Below are positions 44,432 to 52,617 of a stretch of DNA of 64,000 bases, in pieces. Both the position numbers and the translations under genes were made by a program. Position 1 is the stretch's first letter. The number at the start of each line of letters is the position of its first letter. Source of the stretch: Rhizobium sp. BK251 (GTDB taxonomy: Bacteria > Pseudomonadota > Alphaproteobacteria > Rhizobiales > Rhizobiaceae); NCBI RefSeq assembly GCF_004345245.1, contig NZ_SLUQ01000013.1, positions 1-64,000 of the forward strand, written 5' to 3'. The notes below the pieces were generated by a model. The model saw nothing but the letters and a program-made list of their open reading frames with translations. It ran no database searches and was not told where the DNA came from.

Positions 44432-44462
44432 GGCCCCGCGAGCATCGCCCGCGGGGCCTTGT
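44432..44462 (+). terminator. Terminator-like hairpin after guaD
   Basis: A perfect 9-bp stem (GGCCCCGCG / CGCGGGGCC, 9-nt loop) 5 bp past the guaD stop, followed by the weak T-stretch TTGTT. It probably ends the plus-strand operon and lies before the convergent SDR stop. Confidence 0.6.
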
Positions 44463-44477
44463 TGGCAATGATCCGGT

Positions 44478-45380
44478 CTATGCCTTGATTGTCGGCTTTA
44501 GCAGGTCGTCGAGGCCGATGCGCCAGAACAGTTCGGCGCGGACACGGTCGGCGACGCCATTGACGATTTCCGCACCGTCCTGCGAGGGATCGATGTGCGT
44601 GCGGAACGGCCGGGTGCCGAAGGGCATGTTGACGACGTCCACGATGGCGGTGGCAACACTTGCCGCGTCGGCATCGGCAGGCTCCAGGGCGGCCAGGCCC
44701 TTAAGCGACTTTTCAGGGACGCCCTTGTACGGACCTTCGTTATATTCGGCAGCGCGAGCGATATCGGCCGGCGCGCCGGAATGGACGAAGTGGTTGGTGC
44801 CCTTGGTGAAGGCGCCCGGGACGATGATGGCGGTCTCGATGCCCCACCTCGCCAGTTCGCTGGCATAGGAGACGGCGACCGAGTCCATCGCCGCCTTGGC
44901 GGCAAAGTACGGTGCAAGGTAGGGAGGCGTGCCGCCGCGGGTGCTTGAGGAAGAGACCCAGACAAGAAGACCCCTGCCCTGCTTGCGCAGATGCGGCAGC
45001 ACGGCCCGGTTCACGCGCTGGGTCGAGAGTACGTTGATATCGAAGAGCTCGGCATACTGCTCCGGCGTGAAGGCTTCAGCCGGGCCGAAGGACATGTGGC
45101 CGGCATTGTGGATGATCGTGTCGATGTGACCTTCCTGCTCGATCACCTTGGCAATCCCGGCCTCAACCGAGGCCTCCGAGGTGACATCGAGTTCCACGGC
45201 CTTCAGTTCTACGCCGTTTTCTTTCGAGAAGGCCTCGACGGCTTCGACCTGTGGCCTGTTGTGCCCCTCGGTTTCGCGCATGGAGGCGTACACGGTGTGG
45301 CCGGCCCAGGCGAGAGCGCGGGCGGCGAGAGCGCCGAAGCCACTGGAGGCACCGGTGATGACGATAACTTGCTTGCTCAT
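44478..45380 (-). CDS. Short-chain dehydrogenase/reductase
   Basis: A 300-residue SDR oxidoreductase. NAD(P)-binding GASSGFG near residues 10-16, the IHNAG structural motif near 88 and catalytic Ser with Y-x-x-x-K (SSSSTRG, then YFAAK near 160) are present. The extra C-terminal 50 residues are unlike the shorter SDR encoded next door. Start at 45380 gives MSKQVIVITGASSGFG. It follows the second SDR gene by 97 bp on the same strand and is likely co-regulated with it. Substrate unknown. Confidence 0.88.
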   Translation of the reverse strand: MSKQVIVITGASSGFGALAARALAWAGHTVYASMRETEGHNRPQVEAVEAFSKENGVELKAVELDVTSEASVEAGIAKVIEQEGHIDTIIHNAGHMSFGPAEAFTPEQYAELFDINVLSTQRVNRAVLPHLRKQGRGLLVWVSSSSTRGGTPPYLAPYFAAKAAMDSVAVSYASELARWGIETAIIVPGAFTKGTNHFVHSGAPADIARAAEYNEGPYKGVPEKSLKGLAALEPADADAASVATAIVDVVNMPFGTRPFRTHIDPSQDGAEIVNGVADRVRAELFWRIGLDDLLKPTIKA

Positions 45381-45477
45381 GATCGTGGTCCTTGTGTTCG
45401 GGAATTGACTGGGTTGAGGGTTTGGATGCGACTTTCTTCGAAAGTGCAGAGGCCAGCAGCGGTCTTCGAGCCGTGGG

Positions 45478-46218
45478 TCAGACGAGGCCGCCGTTGGCGC
45501 GTATCGTCTGGCCGTTGATCCAGCCGCCCTGCGGGCTGACAAGGAAGGAGACAACGGAGGCGATGTCGTCAGGCGTGCCGAGCCGTTCCAGCGGATTGCC
45601 CTTGGCAAAGCGTGCAATCAGTTCATCGGACTTGCCATGCAGGAAGAGATCCGTACCCGTCGGACCGGGAGCCACGGCGTTGACGGTGATCGAGCGACCG
45701 CGCATTTCCTTGGCCATGATCATGGTCAGCGTTTCGACCGCAGCCTTCGTGGCGGTATAGACGCCATAGGTTTCGAGCCTGGTACCAACGACGCTGGTCG
45801 AGAAATTGACAATGCGGCCACCGTCGCGCATGCGTTTTGCCGCCTCGCGGAGCGTGTTGAAGGTACCTTTCAGGTTCACGGCCACATGGCGGTCGAATTG
45901 CGCGTCGTCGACATCGCGGATCGGCGACAGCTGCATGACACCGGCATTGTTGACGAGGACGTCGACGCCGCCAAATGCCGTTTCAGTCGCCTCGAACATC
46001 CGGCGCACGTCCTCCGGATTGCTGACATCGGCCTTGGCGGTCAGTGCGCGGCCGCCTTTCTCCTCGATCTTGCGGGCAAGTTCCTCGGCGAGTGCGGTAT
46101 CGCCGGCATAGTTGATGACAACGACAAAGCCTTCGGAAGCGAGCCGTTCGGCGATTTCAGCGCCGATGCCCTTCGAGGCGCCGGTTATGATTGCGACTTT
46201 CTTGGCATTCTCTGACAT
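45478..46218 (-). CDS. Short-chain dehydrogenase/reductase
   Basis: A 246-residue classical SDR with GASKGIG (15-21), NNAG near 92, catalytic Ser in NFSTSVVG and YTATK near 154-158, and the family C-terminus GGWINGQTIRANGG. Reduces or oxidises an alcohol/ketone with NAD(P)H. It is the first gene of the minus-strand SDR pair and is divergent from a LysR gene, with a large nested palindrome between them. The substrate cannot be told. Confidence 0.9.
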   Translation of the reverse strand: MSENAKKVAIITGASKGIGAEIAERLASEGFVVVINYAGDTALAEELARKIEEKGGRALTAKADVSNPEDVRRMFEATETAFGGVDVLVNNAGVMQLSPIRDVDDAQFDRHVAVNLKGTFNTLREAAKRMRDGGRIVNFSTSVVGTRLETYGVYTATKAAVETLTMIMAKEMRGRSITVNAVAPGPTGTDLFLHGKSDELIARFAKGNPLERLGTPDDIASVVSFLVSPQGGWINGQTIRANGGLV

Positions 46219-46272
46219 TGCTCTTCTCCATGCTTGCGCCGTAGCGCGTTTCGATGGGCCTAAGATCGCTCT

Positions 46273-46320
46273 TTTCCGGATGCGGATAATCGGGCATTAT
46301 CCGCCATCACTATCCGGAAA
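46273..46320. promoter_or_regulatory. Nested palindromic operator between SDR and LysR genes
   Basis: GCGGATAAT (46282-46290) is mirrored exactly by ATTATCCGC (46296-46304) around a 5-nt centre, and TTTCCGGAT (46273-46281) is mirrored exactly by ATCCGGAAA (46312-46320). The right arms are separated by 7 bp. It lies 14 bp before the LysR start and is very probably bound by that regulator. Confidence 0.65.
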
Positions 46321-46334
46321 CGCCGAACAAAAAG

Positions 46335-47237
46335 ATGGACAGATTGGAAGCCATGCGGGTCTTCACCCGCGTTCTGGAGCGCCGGAGCTTTACGCTTGCG
46401 GCAGATGACACCGGCCTACCGCGATCGACAGTGACCGATGCGGTCAAGCAGCTGGAGCAACGCCTGGGCGTCCAGCTCCTGCAGCGCACGACGCGCCATG
46501 TCAGCCCAACCTTGGATGGTGAGGCCTATTACCAGCGGTGCCTGCGCATCCTCTCGGATATCGAGGACGCAGAAGGCGCCTTTGCCGGTACCAAGCCGAA
46601 GGGCCTGCTTCGCGTCGACGTCCACGGGACGCTTGCCCGCCACTTCGTCCTGCCGAGTCTTCCGTCCTTCCTGGAGACCTATCCCGGCATCGAATTCCAC
46701 ATGAGCGAAGGCGACCGGCTCGTCGATCTCGTGCGCGAGGGGATCGATTGCGTCCTGCGCGTCGGTGTCCTACAGGACAGCGACATGATCGCGCGGCGTG
46801 TCGCCATGCTCGAGGAAGTCACGGTCGCCTCGCCGGCCTATATCGAGCGGTTCGGCCTGCCGACGCATCCACGCGACCTGGAGCGGCATCACATGGTGGG
46901 CTTTCGCTCGACCGCGACCGGTGGCGTCCTGCCGCTGGAATTCCTGGTCGAGGGAAACCTTCGCAACATCACGCTGCCGACGACCGTCGCCGTGAATGCG
47001 GCCGAAAGCTACATCGCTGCAGCCAGGCTCGGCCTCGGCATCATACAGATGCCCCGCTATCACGCGGAGCACGACCTTGCGCGAGGCACGCTCGTCCACA
47101 TTCTGCCGGATTTTCCGCTGACGGAAACGCCGGTTTCGCTGCTCTATCCGCGCAATCGCCAGCTCTCGCCGCGCGTCAGGGTCTTCATCGACTGGCTTAT
47201 CCGTGTCTTTGCGCGCAGCAACGAAGAGCAGCCGTGA
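46335..47237 (+). CDS. LysR-family transcriptional regulator
   Basis: A 300-residue regulator: helix-turn-helix in MRVFTRVLERRSFTLAADD through VTDAVKQLEQRLGVQLLQRTTRH, then a substrate-binding domain of the CrgA subgroup. Divergent from the SDR pair with a nested palindrome between, so it most likely controls those genes and itself. The start at 46335 gives MDRLEAMRVF, the usual N-terminus. Confidence 0.92.
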   Translation: MDRLEAMRVFTRVLERRSFTLAADDTGLPRSTVTDAVKQLEQRLGVQLLQRTTRHVSPTLDGEAYYQRCLRILSDIEDAEGAFAGTKPKGLLRVDVHGTLARHFVLPSLPSFLETYPGIEFHMSEGDRLVDLVREGIDCVLRVGVLQDSDMIARRVAMLEEVTVASPAYIERFGLPTHPRDLERHHMVGFRSTATGGVLPLEFLVEGNLRNITLPTTVAVNAAESYIAAARLGLGIIQMPRYHAEHDLARGTLVHILPDFPLTETPVSLLYPRNRQLSPRVRVFIDWLIRVFARSNEEQP

Positions 47238-47321
47238 AGGGCGGCGCGCTTCCTTGACCCTTGTGCTCGGCTATCCGGAAGGTCAAAGTCGCTGGCAAGA
47301 TAAGGAGAGGAGACGTGACGA

Positions 47322-47666
47322 ATGTCGAAGTTCGATGCGAGAGTTCTTACCGCCGGCGGGCAGAGCGGCAACTTCACCGTGGAATTCGTGGCCGAAGACG
47401 GCAGCGTCATTTCCGTAACCCCGCGCGGTGCAGCCTTTCGCGGATTGACGCGCGGCACTGCAGTCGCGAAGGCCAAGGCCTTTCTTTCAAACATTGCCGA
47501 CATATTGCCGGAAAAAGAAGGGCCGCACTCGGCCGACAGGCCTGCTGACCCCGCGACGATAGAAGAAGAACTGCAGGAAGGGCTGGAAGACACTTTCCCG
47601 GCAAGCGATCCGGTCTCGATCACCATCTCCTCCACGCCAAAACGGGATCCCAATGCCGGAAAATGA
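47322..47666 (+). CDS. Hypothetical protein with FPASDPVS tail motif
   Basis: A 114-residue cytoplasmic protein. Residues 1-65 look like a small beta-alpha domain (FTVEFVAEDGSVISVTPRG, then AKAKAFL), followed by an acidic tail containing LQEGLEDTFPASDPVS, a motif found at the ends of many small uncharacterised bacterial proteins. Its end overlaps the start of the DNA glycosylase gene by 14 bp, so the two are co-translated; a link with DNA repair is only contextual. Confidence 0.65.
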   Translation: MSKFDARVLTAGGQSGNFTVEFVAEDGSVISVTPRGAAFRGLTRGTAVAKAKAFLSNIADILPEKEGPHSADRPADPATIEEELQEGLEDTFPASDPVSITISSTPKRDPNAGK

Positions 47667-48300
47667 GCATCCTGCACGCGCGACCGCTGCCATGCGGGAA
47701 CGCGGCGATGGATCGGAACCGGCAGGTGCGATCGGAACCGCAGCGCTAGTCGGGAACCGGCTGATACAGTTCTTCGACCGCGACGCCGTCCATGTCGCAC
47801 GCGATCTCCTGGGCTTTCACTTCATGGTCGGCGAGACCGGAGGACGGATCGTCGAGACCGAGGCCTATAGACCTGACGACGAGGCGTCGCACGCCTTCCG
47901 CGGTCCGACGCCACGAAACGGAGCAATGTTCGGCCCGCCCGGCAATGTCTATGTCTACCGCTCCTACGGCATCCATTGGTGCGTGAATTTCGTCTGCAAG
48001 CCCGGGTCGGCTGTGCTGATCCGGGCCGTCGAACCGGAGAACGGTCTTGCAACGATGATCGAGCGCCGCAGCATGGAAACGCTGACGCTGCTTTGCAGCG
48101 GTCCGGGCAGGCTCTGCCAGGCGCTCGGCATCGATATCGGTCTCAATGACAGGCCGCTCGACTATGCGCCTTTTTCGCTGACGCCCGCAGCCCCGGTGGA
48201 GGCCGTTGCGGGACGACGCATCGGCATAACGAAAAACACCGAAGCGCCGTGGCGCTTCGGTGTTCAGGGATCGCGATATCTGAGCAAGCCGATGAGATAG
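47653..48300 (+). CDS. DNA-3-methyladenine glycosylase (AAG/MPG family)
   Basis: A 215-residue alkyladenine DNA glycosylase that removes 3-methyladenine and related damaged purines. ARDLLGF near residue 50, ETEAYRPDDEASHAF near 70-84 with the catalytic Glu, and VYVYRSYGIHWCVNFV near 98-113 are typical. The first 35 residues are an extra low-complexity extension; a later start such as residue 14 is possible. The 3' end of the coding sequence also contains the terminator of the convergent efflux operon. Confidence 0.9.
   Translation: MPENEHPARATAAMRERGDGSEPAGAIGTAALVGNRLIQFFDRDAVHVARDLLGFHFMVGETGGRIVETEAYRPDDEASHAFRGPTPRNGAMFGPPGNVYVYRSYGIHWCVNFVCKPGSAVLIRAVEPENGLATMIERRSMETLTLLCSGPGRLCQALGIDIGLNDRPLDYAPFSLTPAAPVEAVAGRRIGITKNTEAPWRFGVQGSRYLSKPMR
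48231..48264 (-). terminator. Terminator of the EmrAB-type operon, inside the glycosylase gene
   Basis: A perfect 13-bp inverted repeat (AACACCGAAGCGC, centre CGTG, GCGCTTCGGTGTT) lies in the last 70 bp of the glycosylase coding sequence. On the minus strand it is followed by TTTC after TT, giving a T-run, 43 bp past the stop of the MFS gene. So the same bases encode protein on one strand and end transcription on the other. Confidence 0.75.
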
Positions 48301-48306
48301 AGCCTG

Positions 48307-49848
48307 CTATTCCATGGCAGCGCTGTGATCGACCTTCGGCGGTGCACTTGGCTTGCGCAAGAACAGCACGAGCGGGATGACGGCAAGCGACATCAGCATC
48401 AGGAGCTTGAAGTCGTCCATATAAGCGATGATCGTCGATTGCAGCGTGATCATCTCGTTCAGGGAGGCCCGTCCGGCGGCCGTCAGAGGGCTGAGCCCCT
48501 GCGCCGCCACGGCATTGAAGGCATGGTTGAACGGCGTCACGTAGGCCGAGATCGATTCATGGTTGCTCTGCGTGTTCTCGACGATCAGGGCCGAGACGAC
48601 GGAAATGCCGACGCTGGAGCCGATGTTTCGCGACAGATTGTAGAGACCGGTTCCGTCACCGCGCATATGGGCGGGCAGCGTCGCGAAGGCGATCGTCGTC
48701 AACGGTACGAAGAGGAAGCCGAGCCCGGCCCCCTGCACGAAGCCGACGGACACGATCGTCCACTGCGAGACGTCCGGCGTCCAGCCGGTCATGTCGTACA
48801 TCGCCCAGGCCGTCAGCGCCAAGCCGAAGGCGAGCAATATGCGCGTGTCGACCTTGCCGATAAGGCGACCGACGATGAACATGCAGAGCATCGTTCCGAG
48901 GCCGCGCGGCCCCATGACGATGCCGGCCGTTATCACCGGATAACCCATCAGCGTCTGCAGGTACGGCGTCATCAGGGCAAGCGAGGCGAGATAGGTGACG
49001 CCCACGACGAAGATGAAGAGCATGCTGACGGCAAAGTTCTGGTCGAGGAACAGCCGCGGATTGATGAACGACTTCTCCCTCGTAAGCGTATGGACGATCA
49101 GAAGATAGAAGGCCGCCGCGCAGACCAGCGCCTCGACGACGATCTCGCCGGAGGAAAACCAGTCCAGCTGCTCGCCCCGATCCAGGAAGAGCTGCAACGA
49201 CGCGATCGCAAGGCTCAGCATGCCGAATCCGAACCAGTCGAGCTTCGCGAGCAGGTCGCGCTTCGTCTCCGTAACGAAGACCACGATACCCATGAAGGCC
49301 AGAGCTCCGATCGGAACGTTGATGTAGAACACCCACCGCCAGCTGATGTTGTCGGTCAGCCAGCCGCCGATGACCGGTCCCAGCACTGGCCCGACCATGA
49401 CCGAGACGCCAAACAAGGCCATGGCCGAGCCGCGCTCCTCGACAGTGTAAATGTCGAGAAGTATGCCCTGGGAAAGAGGAACGAGAGCCGCGCCGAAGAG
49501 CCCCTGCAGGAGACGGAAGGCAACGATCTGGTTGAGCGATTGCGCCAGACCGCACAGGACCGACGCAACGACGAAGCCTGCGATGGCAGTCAGGAGGACG
49601 CGCTTGCGTCCGAACTTCGCGGCAAGGAAGCCGGAGGGTGGCGTCATGATCGCGGCGGCCACGATATACGACGTCAGGACCCAGTTGATCTGGTCGGCGC
49701 TCGCCGAGACGCTGCCCTGGATATAGGGCAGCGCGACGTTGGCGATCGTCGTGTCCAGCGCCTGCATGATGACGGCCAGGATGACGCAGGCCGTGATCGC
49801 GCCTCGATTGGCGACGACAGCAGGCGATGCGGAAGACGCGCTAGCCAT
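48307..49848 (-). CDS. MFS DHA2-family (EmrB-type) drug efflux transporter
   Basis: A 513-residue transporter with about fourteen transmembrane helices. Motif A GFLAAKFGRKR near residue 73, LDTTIANVALPYI near 33 and the motif C stretch GPVLGPVIGGWL near 155 mark the EmrB/QacA group. It exports hydrophobic drugs with the adaptor encoded just upstream; the start at 49848 overlaps the adaptor stop by 8 bp. Regulated by the MarR gene that heads the operon. Start at residue MASASSAS is chosen because of this overlap. Confidence 0.93.
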   Translation of the reverse strand: MASASSASPAVVANRGAITACVILAVIMQALDTTIANVALPYIQGSVSASADQINWVLTSYIVAAAIMTPPSGFLAAKFGRKRVLLTAIAGFVVASVLCGLAQSLNQIVAFRLLQGLFGAALVPLSQGILLDIYTVEERGSAMALFGVSVMVGPVLGPVIGGWLTDNISWRWVFYINVPIGALAFMGIVVFVTETKRDLLAKLDWFGFGMLSLAIASLQLFLDRGEQLDWFSSGEIVVEALVCAAAFYLLIVHTLTREKSFINPRLFLDQNFAVSMLFIFVVGVTYLASLALMTPYLQTLMGYPVITAGIVMGPRGLGTMLCMFIVGRLIGKVDTRILLAFGLALTAWAMYDMTGWTPDVSQWTIVSVGFVQGAGLGFLFVPLTTIAFATLPAHMRGDGTGLYNLSRNIGSSVGISVVSALIVENTQSNHESISAYVTPFNHAFNAVAAQGLSPLTAAGRASLNEMITLQSTIIAYMDDFKLLMLMSLAVIPLVLFLRKPSAPPKVDHSAAME

Positions 49849-51067
49849 GGACCTTGTCCGAACCACCGAAGAGCTTCGCAATGAAGTCGGGCAGGCCGCG
49901 GGCGTGGCCCGTATCGACCTCGACGACCGTGCTCATGCCGACGCGCAGCGGTGGCTTGCCCTGCGCATCGTCGATGCTGACGCGCATCGGAATGCGCTGG
50001 ACAACCTTGACCCAGTTGCCGGTGGTGTTCTGGGCGGGCAGCAGCGCGAAACTGGAACCCGAGGCCGGGCTGATGCTGGCGACCTTGCCCTTCCAGACGA
50101 CGCCCGGATAGGTGTCGACATAGATGTCGACCGGCTGGCCGGGCTTCACATAGGTCAGTTCCGTCTCCTTCGGGCTCGCGGCGATCCACAGGTGATCGGT
50201 CGCAACCAGCGAGAAGCCCTGCTGCGAAGCCTGCAGGTAGGAGCCAACCTGAAGCGCATCGACATTGGTGACGATGCCGTCGAAGGATGCCTTCACGACG
50301 CTGTGGTCGAGCTGGCGCTGGGCGTTGTCGACGTTTGACTGGGCCTGGAGATAGAGCGGGTTCTGCTCGACCGGCTGGTCGGCATCACCGCCGAGTTGGG
50401 CGAGCGTCGCCCGCGCTTCGGCCTTGGCCACGGCGACCTTCTGCTGTGCCGCCTCGAGATTGTGCCTTGCTTCGTCGAAGGCAGCCTTCGTGGCTGCGGA
50501 GTTGTTGGCCAGGTTCTGCTGCCTGTCGAACTCGCTCTGGAAATAGGGAAGATCGGCTTCGGCCTGGGTAATCTCGGCGAGCGATTGCCTGTAGCTCGCT
50601 TCGAGATTGAGGATCTGGTTGCGGACCACGCCAAGCTGCGCCTTGGCGCCGTCGAGCGCGATCTGGAACGGCTGCGGGTCGAGACGGAAGAGCACCTGCC
50701 CTGCCTTGACCGCATCGTTCTCGTGCACGTCGATCTCGGAAACGATGCCGGAAACATCGGTCGTCACGCCCACCATGTCGGCCTGGATATAGGCGTTGTC
50801 GGTCGACATGACCTGGCCGCCGGTGACGTAGTAGTAGCCGCCGGCGACAAGGGCGACCGGCAAGAGCGCAAAGAGGATCGGCCGCTTGAGGTTGCGACGA
50901 CGCGGCGGCTTCGGGGCCGGAGCAAGCGCGATTACCGATGCGGGCGCACTCGATTGGGACTCGGCCGTTTCACGCTCGCTCTCGGCCTTTTCCAGCTCTT
51001 CGACAGGACTCTTGGCCGCTGTGCTGGTGTTTGCAGGAATGCGAAGGGAAGAAGGTCCGTCAGCCAT
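49841..51067 (-). CDS. HlyD/EmrA-family membrane fusion protein
   Basis: A 408-residue periplasmic adaptor for the EmrB-type transporter. Cytoplasmic N-terminus with KPPRRRNLKR, one membrane helix at about 58-80, lipoyl segment (GIVSEIDVHENDAVKAGQVLF), coiled coil from about 130 to 215, second lipoyl half (VKASFDGIVTNVDALQVG) and a beta-barrel. It overlaps the MarR gene by 8 bp and the transporter gene by 8 bp, so the three form one tight operon. A TolC-like partner must come from elsewhere. Confidence 0.93.
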   Translation of the reverse strand: MADGPSSLRIPANTSTAAKSPVEELEKAESERETAESQSSAPASVIALAPAPKPPRRRNLKRPILFALLPVALVAGGYYYVTGGQVMSTDNAYIQADMVGVTTDVSGIVSEIDVHENDAVKAGQVLFRLDPQPFQIALDGAKAQLGVVRNQILNLEASYRQSLAEITQAEADLPYFQSEFDRQQNLANNSAATKAAFDEARHNLEAAQQKVAVAKAEARATLAQLGGDADQPVEQNPLYLQAQSNVDNAQRQLDHSVVKASFDGIVTNVDALQVGSYLQASQQGFSLVATDHLWIAASPKETELTYVKPGQPVDIYVDTYPGVVWKGKVASISPASGSSFALLPAQNTTGNWVKVVQRIPMRVSIDDAQGKPPLRVGMSTVVEVDTGHARGLPDFIAKLFGGSDKVHG

Positions 51068-51524
51068 GATTTATCTCTTCGGCGCCGGCCGGCAGCGTAC
51101 AGGCCCGGCTCAGGTTTGATTTCATTAGGGTCAGAATATGGAAGAGCCGCTCGCGTTCGGCGGCCGGAATTCCTTTGAACGCCTCGCCGCGAGTCGAATC
51201 TCCGACATCGTGCATGGTGTCCAGCAGCGGCAGCGCCGCCTCGCGGATGTGGATGAGCCATGCGCGGCGGTCGGTCGGATGCTGGCGACGCTCCACAAGG
51301 CCGCGCTCTGCAAGCCTGTCGATGATGCGTACGAGGGTGATCGGCTCGATCTCGAGCATTTCGGCGAGCCAGCTCTGCTGTATCCCGTCATTTTCGGCGA
51401 GGCAGGCCAGCGCCTGCCACTGCGCACGCGTCAGCCCATGGCATCGCGCACGCTGTTCAAAGCGTTTGCGAAGGAGCCGGGCCACATCATGAAGAAGGAA
51501 GCCGAGCGAGGGCGTACGGGACAT
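51060..51524 (-). CDS. MarR-family transcriptional regulator
   Basis: A 154-residue winged-helix regulator: helix-turn-helix QQSWLAEMLEIEPITLVRIIDRLAERG split around residues 48-75 and the wing DRRAWLIHI near 85-93. It heads the operon and overlaps the adaptor gene by 8 bp, as in emrRAB systems, so it very probably represses the operon until a drug binds. Confidence 0.92.
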   Translation of the reverse strand: MSRTPSLGFLLHDVARLLRKRFEQRARCHGLTRAQWQALACLAENDGIQQSWLAEMLEIEPITLVRIIDRLAERGLVERRQHPTDRRAWLIHIREAALPLLDTMHDVGDSTRGEAFKGIPAAERERLFHILTLMKSNLSRACTLPAGAEEINHG

Positions 51525-51529
51525 AACAG

Positions 51530-51554
51530 AAGCCTACTATTCATAAGCATACTA
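51530..51554. promoter_or_regulatory. Possible MarR operator
   Basis: On the minus strand TAGTATGCTT is repeated as TAGTAGGCTT 15 bp further on, just before the MarR start, within an AT-rich stretch that must contain the promoter. The position fits autorepression. Confidence 0.35.
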
Positions 51555-51704
51555 ATTATGTCTTCACATATAGTGTGCCTATGAACCACGCAAGGGGCTT
51601 CGGGATACAAAATGACAAGGCGTGCAAATATGCCGCACCCGCCGCCGGATGGTTCCGGCAGCGGGCGGCAAAGGCAGGCAGAGCCTGCAACGGATCGAAG
51701 GGGA

Positions 51705-51741
51705 ACTGGCCGGCCGCGATCAGCGCGACCGGCCGGTCAGT
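51705..51741 (-). terminator. Hairpin after the formate-channel gene
   Basis: ACTGGCCGGCCGCG can pair with CGCGACCGGCCGGTCAGT (one mismatch, small loop), 9 bp past the stop of the channel gene. The following T content on the minus strand is low (TCCCCTT), so termination may be weak. Confidence 0.45.
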
Positions 51742-51750
51742 CAGTTGCCT

Positions 51751-52578
51751 TCAGTGCGACGAGCCGCGCGCCCCGACGGAGGAGGCAGCCTTCGCGGCAG
51801 GAGCTGCAGAGCGGACCAATCTTGAATCCTGCGTCCAGTAGGCGAACGCCACGAACACGCCGCCACCGACAACATTGCCGAGCGTCACCCAGAGCAGGTT
51901 ATGGAAAGCTCCGTACCAGGTGATCGTATCGGGATGAGGCCCGAACAGGGCCATGGTGAAGGCGAACATGTTGGCGACACAGTGCTCGAAGCCGCTCGCG
52001 ACGAAGATCATGATCGGCCAGAAGATCAGGAACACCTTCGCCGTGTCGTTTTCCGTGCGCCCACACATCCAGATGGCAAGGCAGACAAGCCAGTTGCAGA
52101 GAATGCCGCGGGCAAACAGTGCCAGGCTGGGAGCGTTCATCTTCGCTGTGACGATTGCATAGAAGGTGGTGCTGCCGTCGGTCAGCAGCACGCCTCCACC
52201 GGCAAGATGCAGCAGCAGCGCGAGTACCGCTGCACCGACGAGATTGCCGATCCAGCATACGATCCAGACCAGGAGAAGGCTTGTGACCGTCGAGGATCCT
52301 CGCATGACGGCGAGCGGCATATACATGGTCATGCCGGTGAAGAGTTCCGAACCGGCAAAGATGACGATCGTCAGCGCAGCGGCGAAGACGGAGCCCATGA
52401 CGAGGTGAGCCCACGCCGGATCGGCATGGGCACCCACGGTGAACAGAATAATATCACCGAAGCCGATATAGGCGCCGGCAAGGGCAGAGCCGACCAGGAA
52501 AGCCAAAGGGCGGCGACGAAGTGTCTCCGCCTTGTGCATTCCGTTGTCGGCAAATTTGTCTATCGTATCGCTGTACAT
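51751..52578 (-). CDS. Formate/nitrite transporter-family channel
   Basis: A 275-residue FNT channel with six helices forming a pentameric pore. The signature SGFEHCVANMF near residue 195 carries the central pore His, and GSELFTGMTMYM near 77 is the omega-loop region. The gene follows an oxalate decarboxylase gene by 39 bp on the same strand, so the natural cargo is probably formate released from oxalate, moved across the inner membrane. Nitrite is less likely given this context. Confidence 0.9.
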   Translation of the reverse strand: MYSDTIDKFADNGMHKAETLRRRPLAFLVGSALAGAYIGFGDIILFTVGAHADPAWAHLVMGSVFAAALTIVIFAGSELFTGMTMYMPLAVMRGSSTVTSLLLVWIVCWIGNLVGAAVLALLLHLAGGGVLLTDGSTTFYAIVTAKMNAPSLALFARGILCNWLVCLAIWMCGRTENDTAKVFLIFWPIMIFVASGFEHCVANMFAFTMALFGPHPDTITWYGAFHNLLWVTLGNVVGGGVFVAFAYWTQDSRLVRSAAPAAKAASSVGARGSSH

Positions 52579-52617
52579 CGATTGACATCCTGGAGAGTTG
52601 GCGATTAGGGGCGCCGG

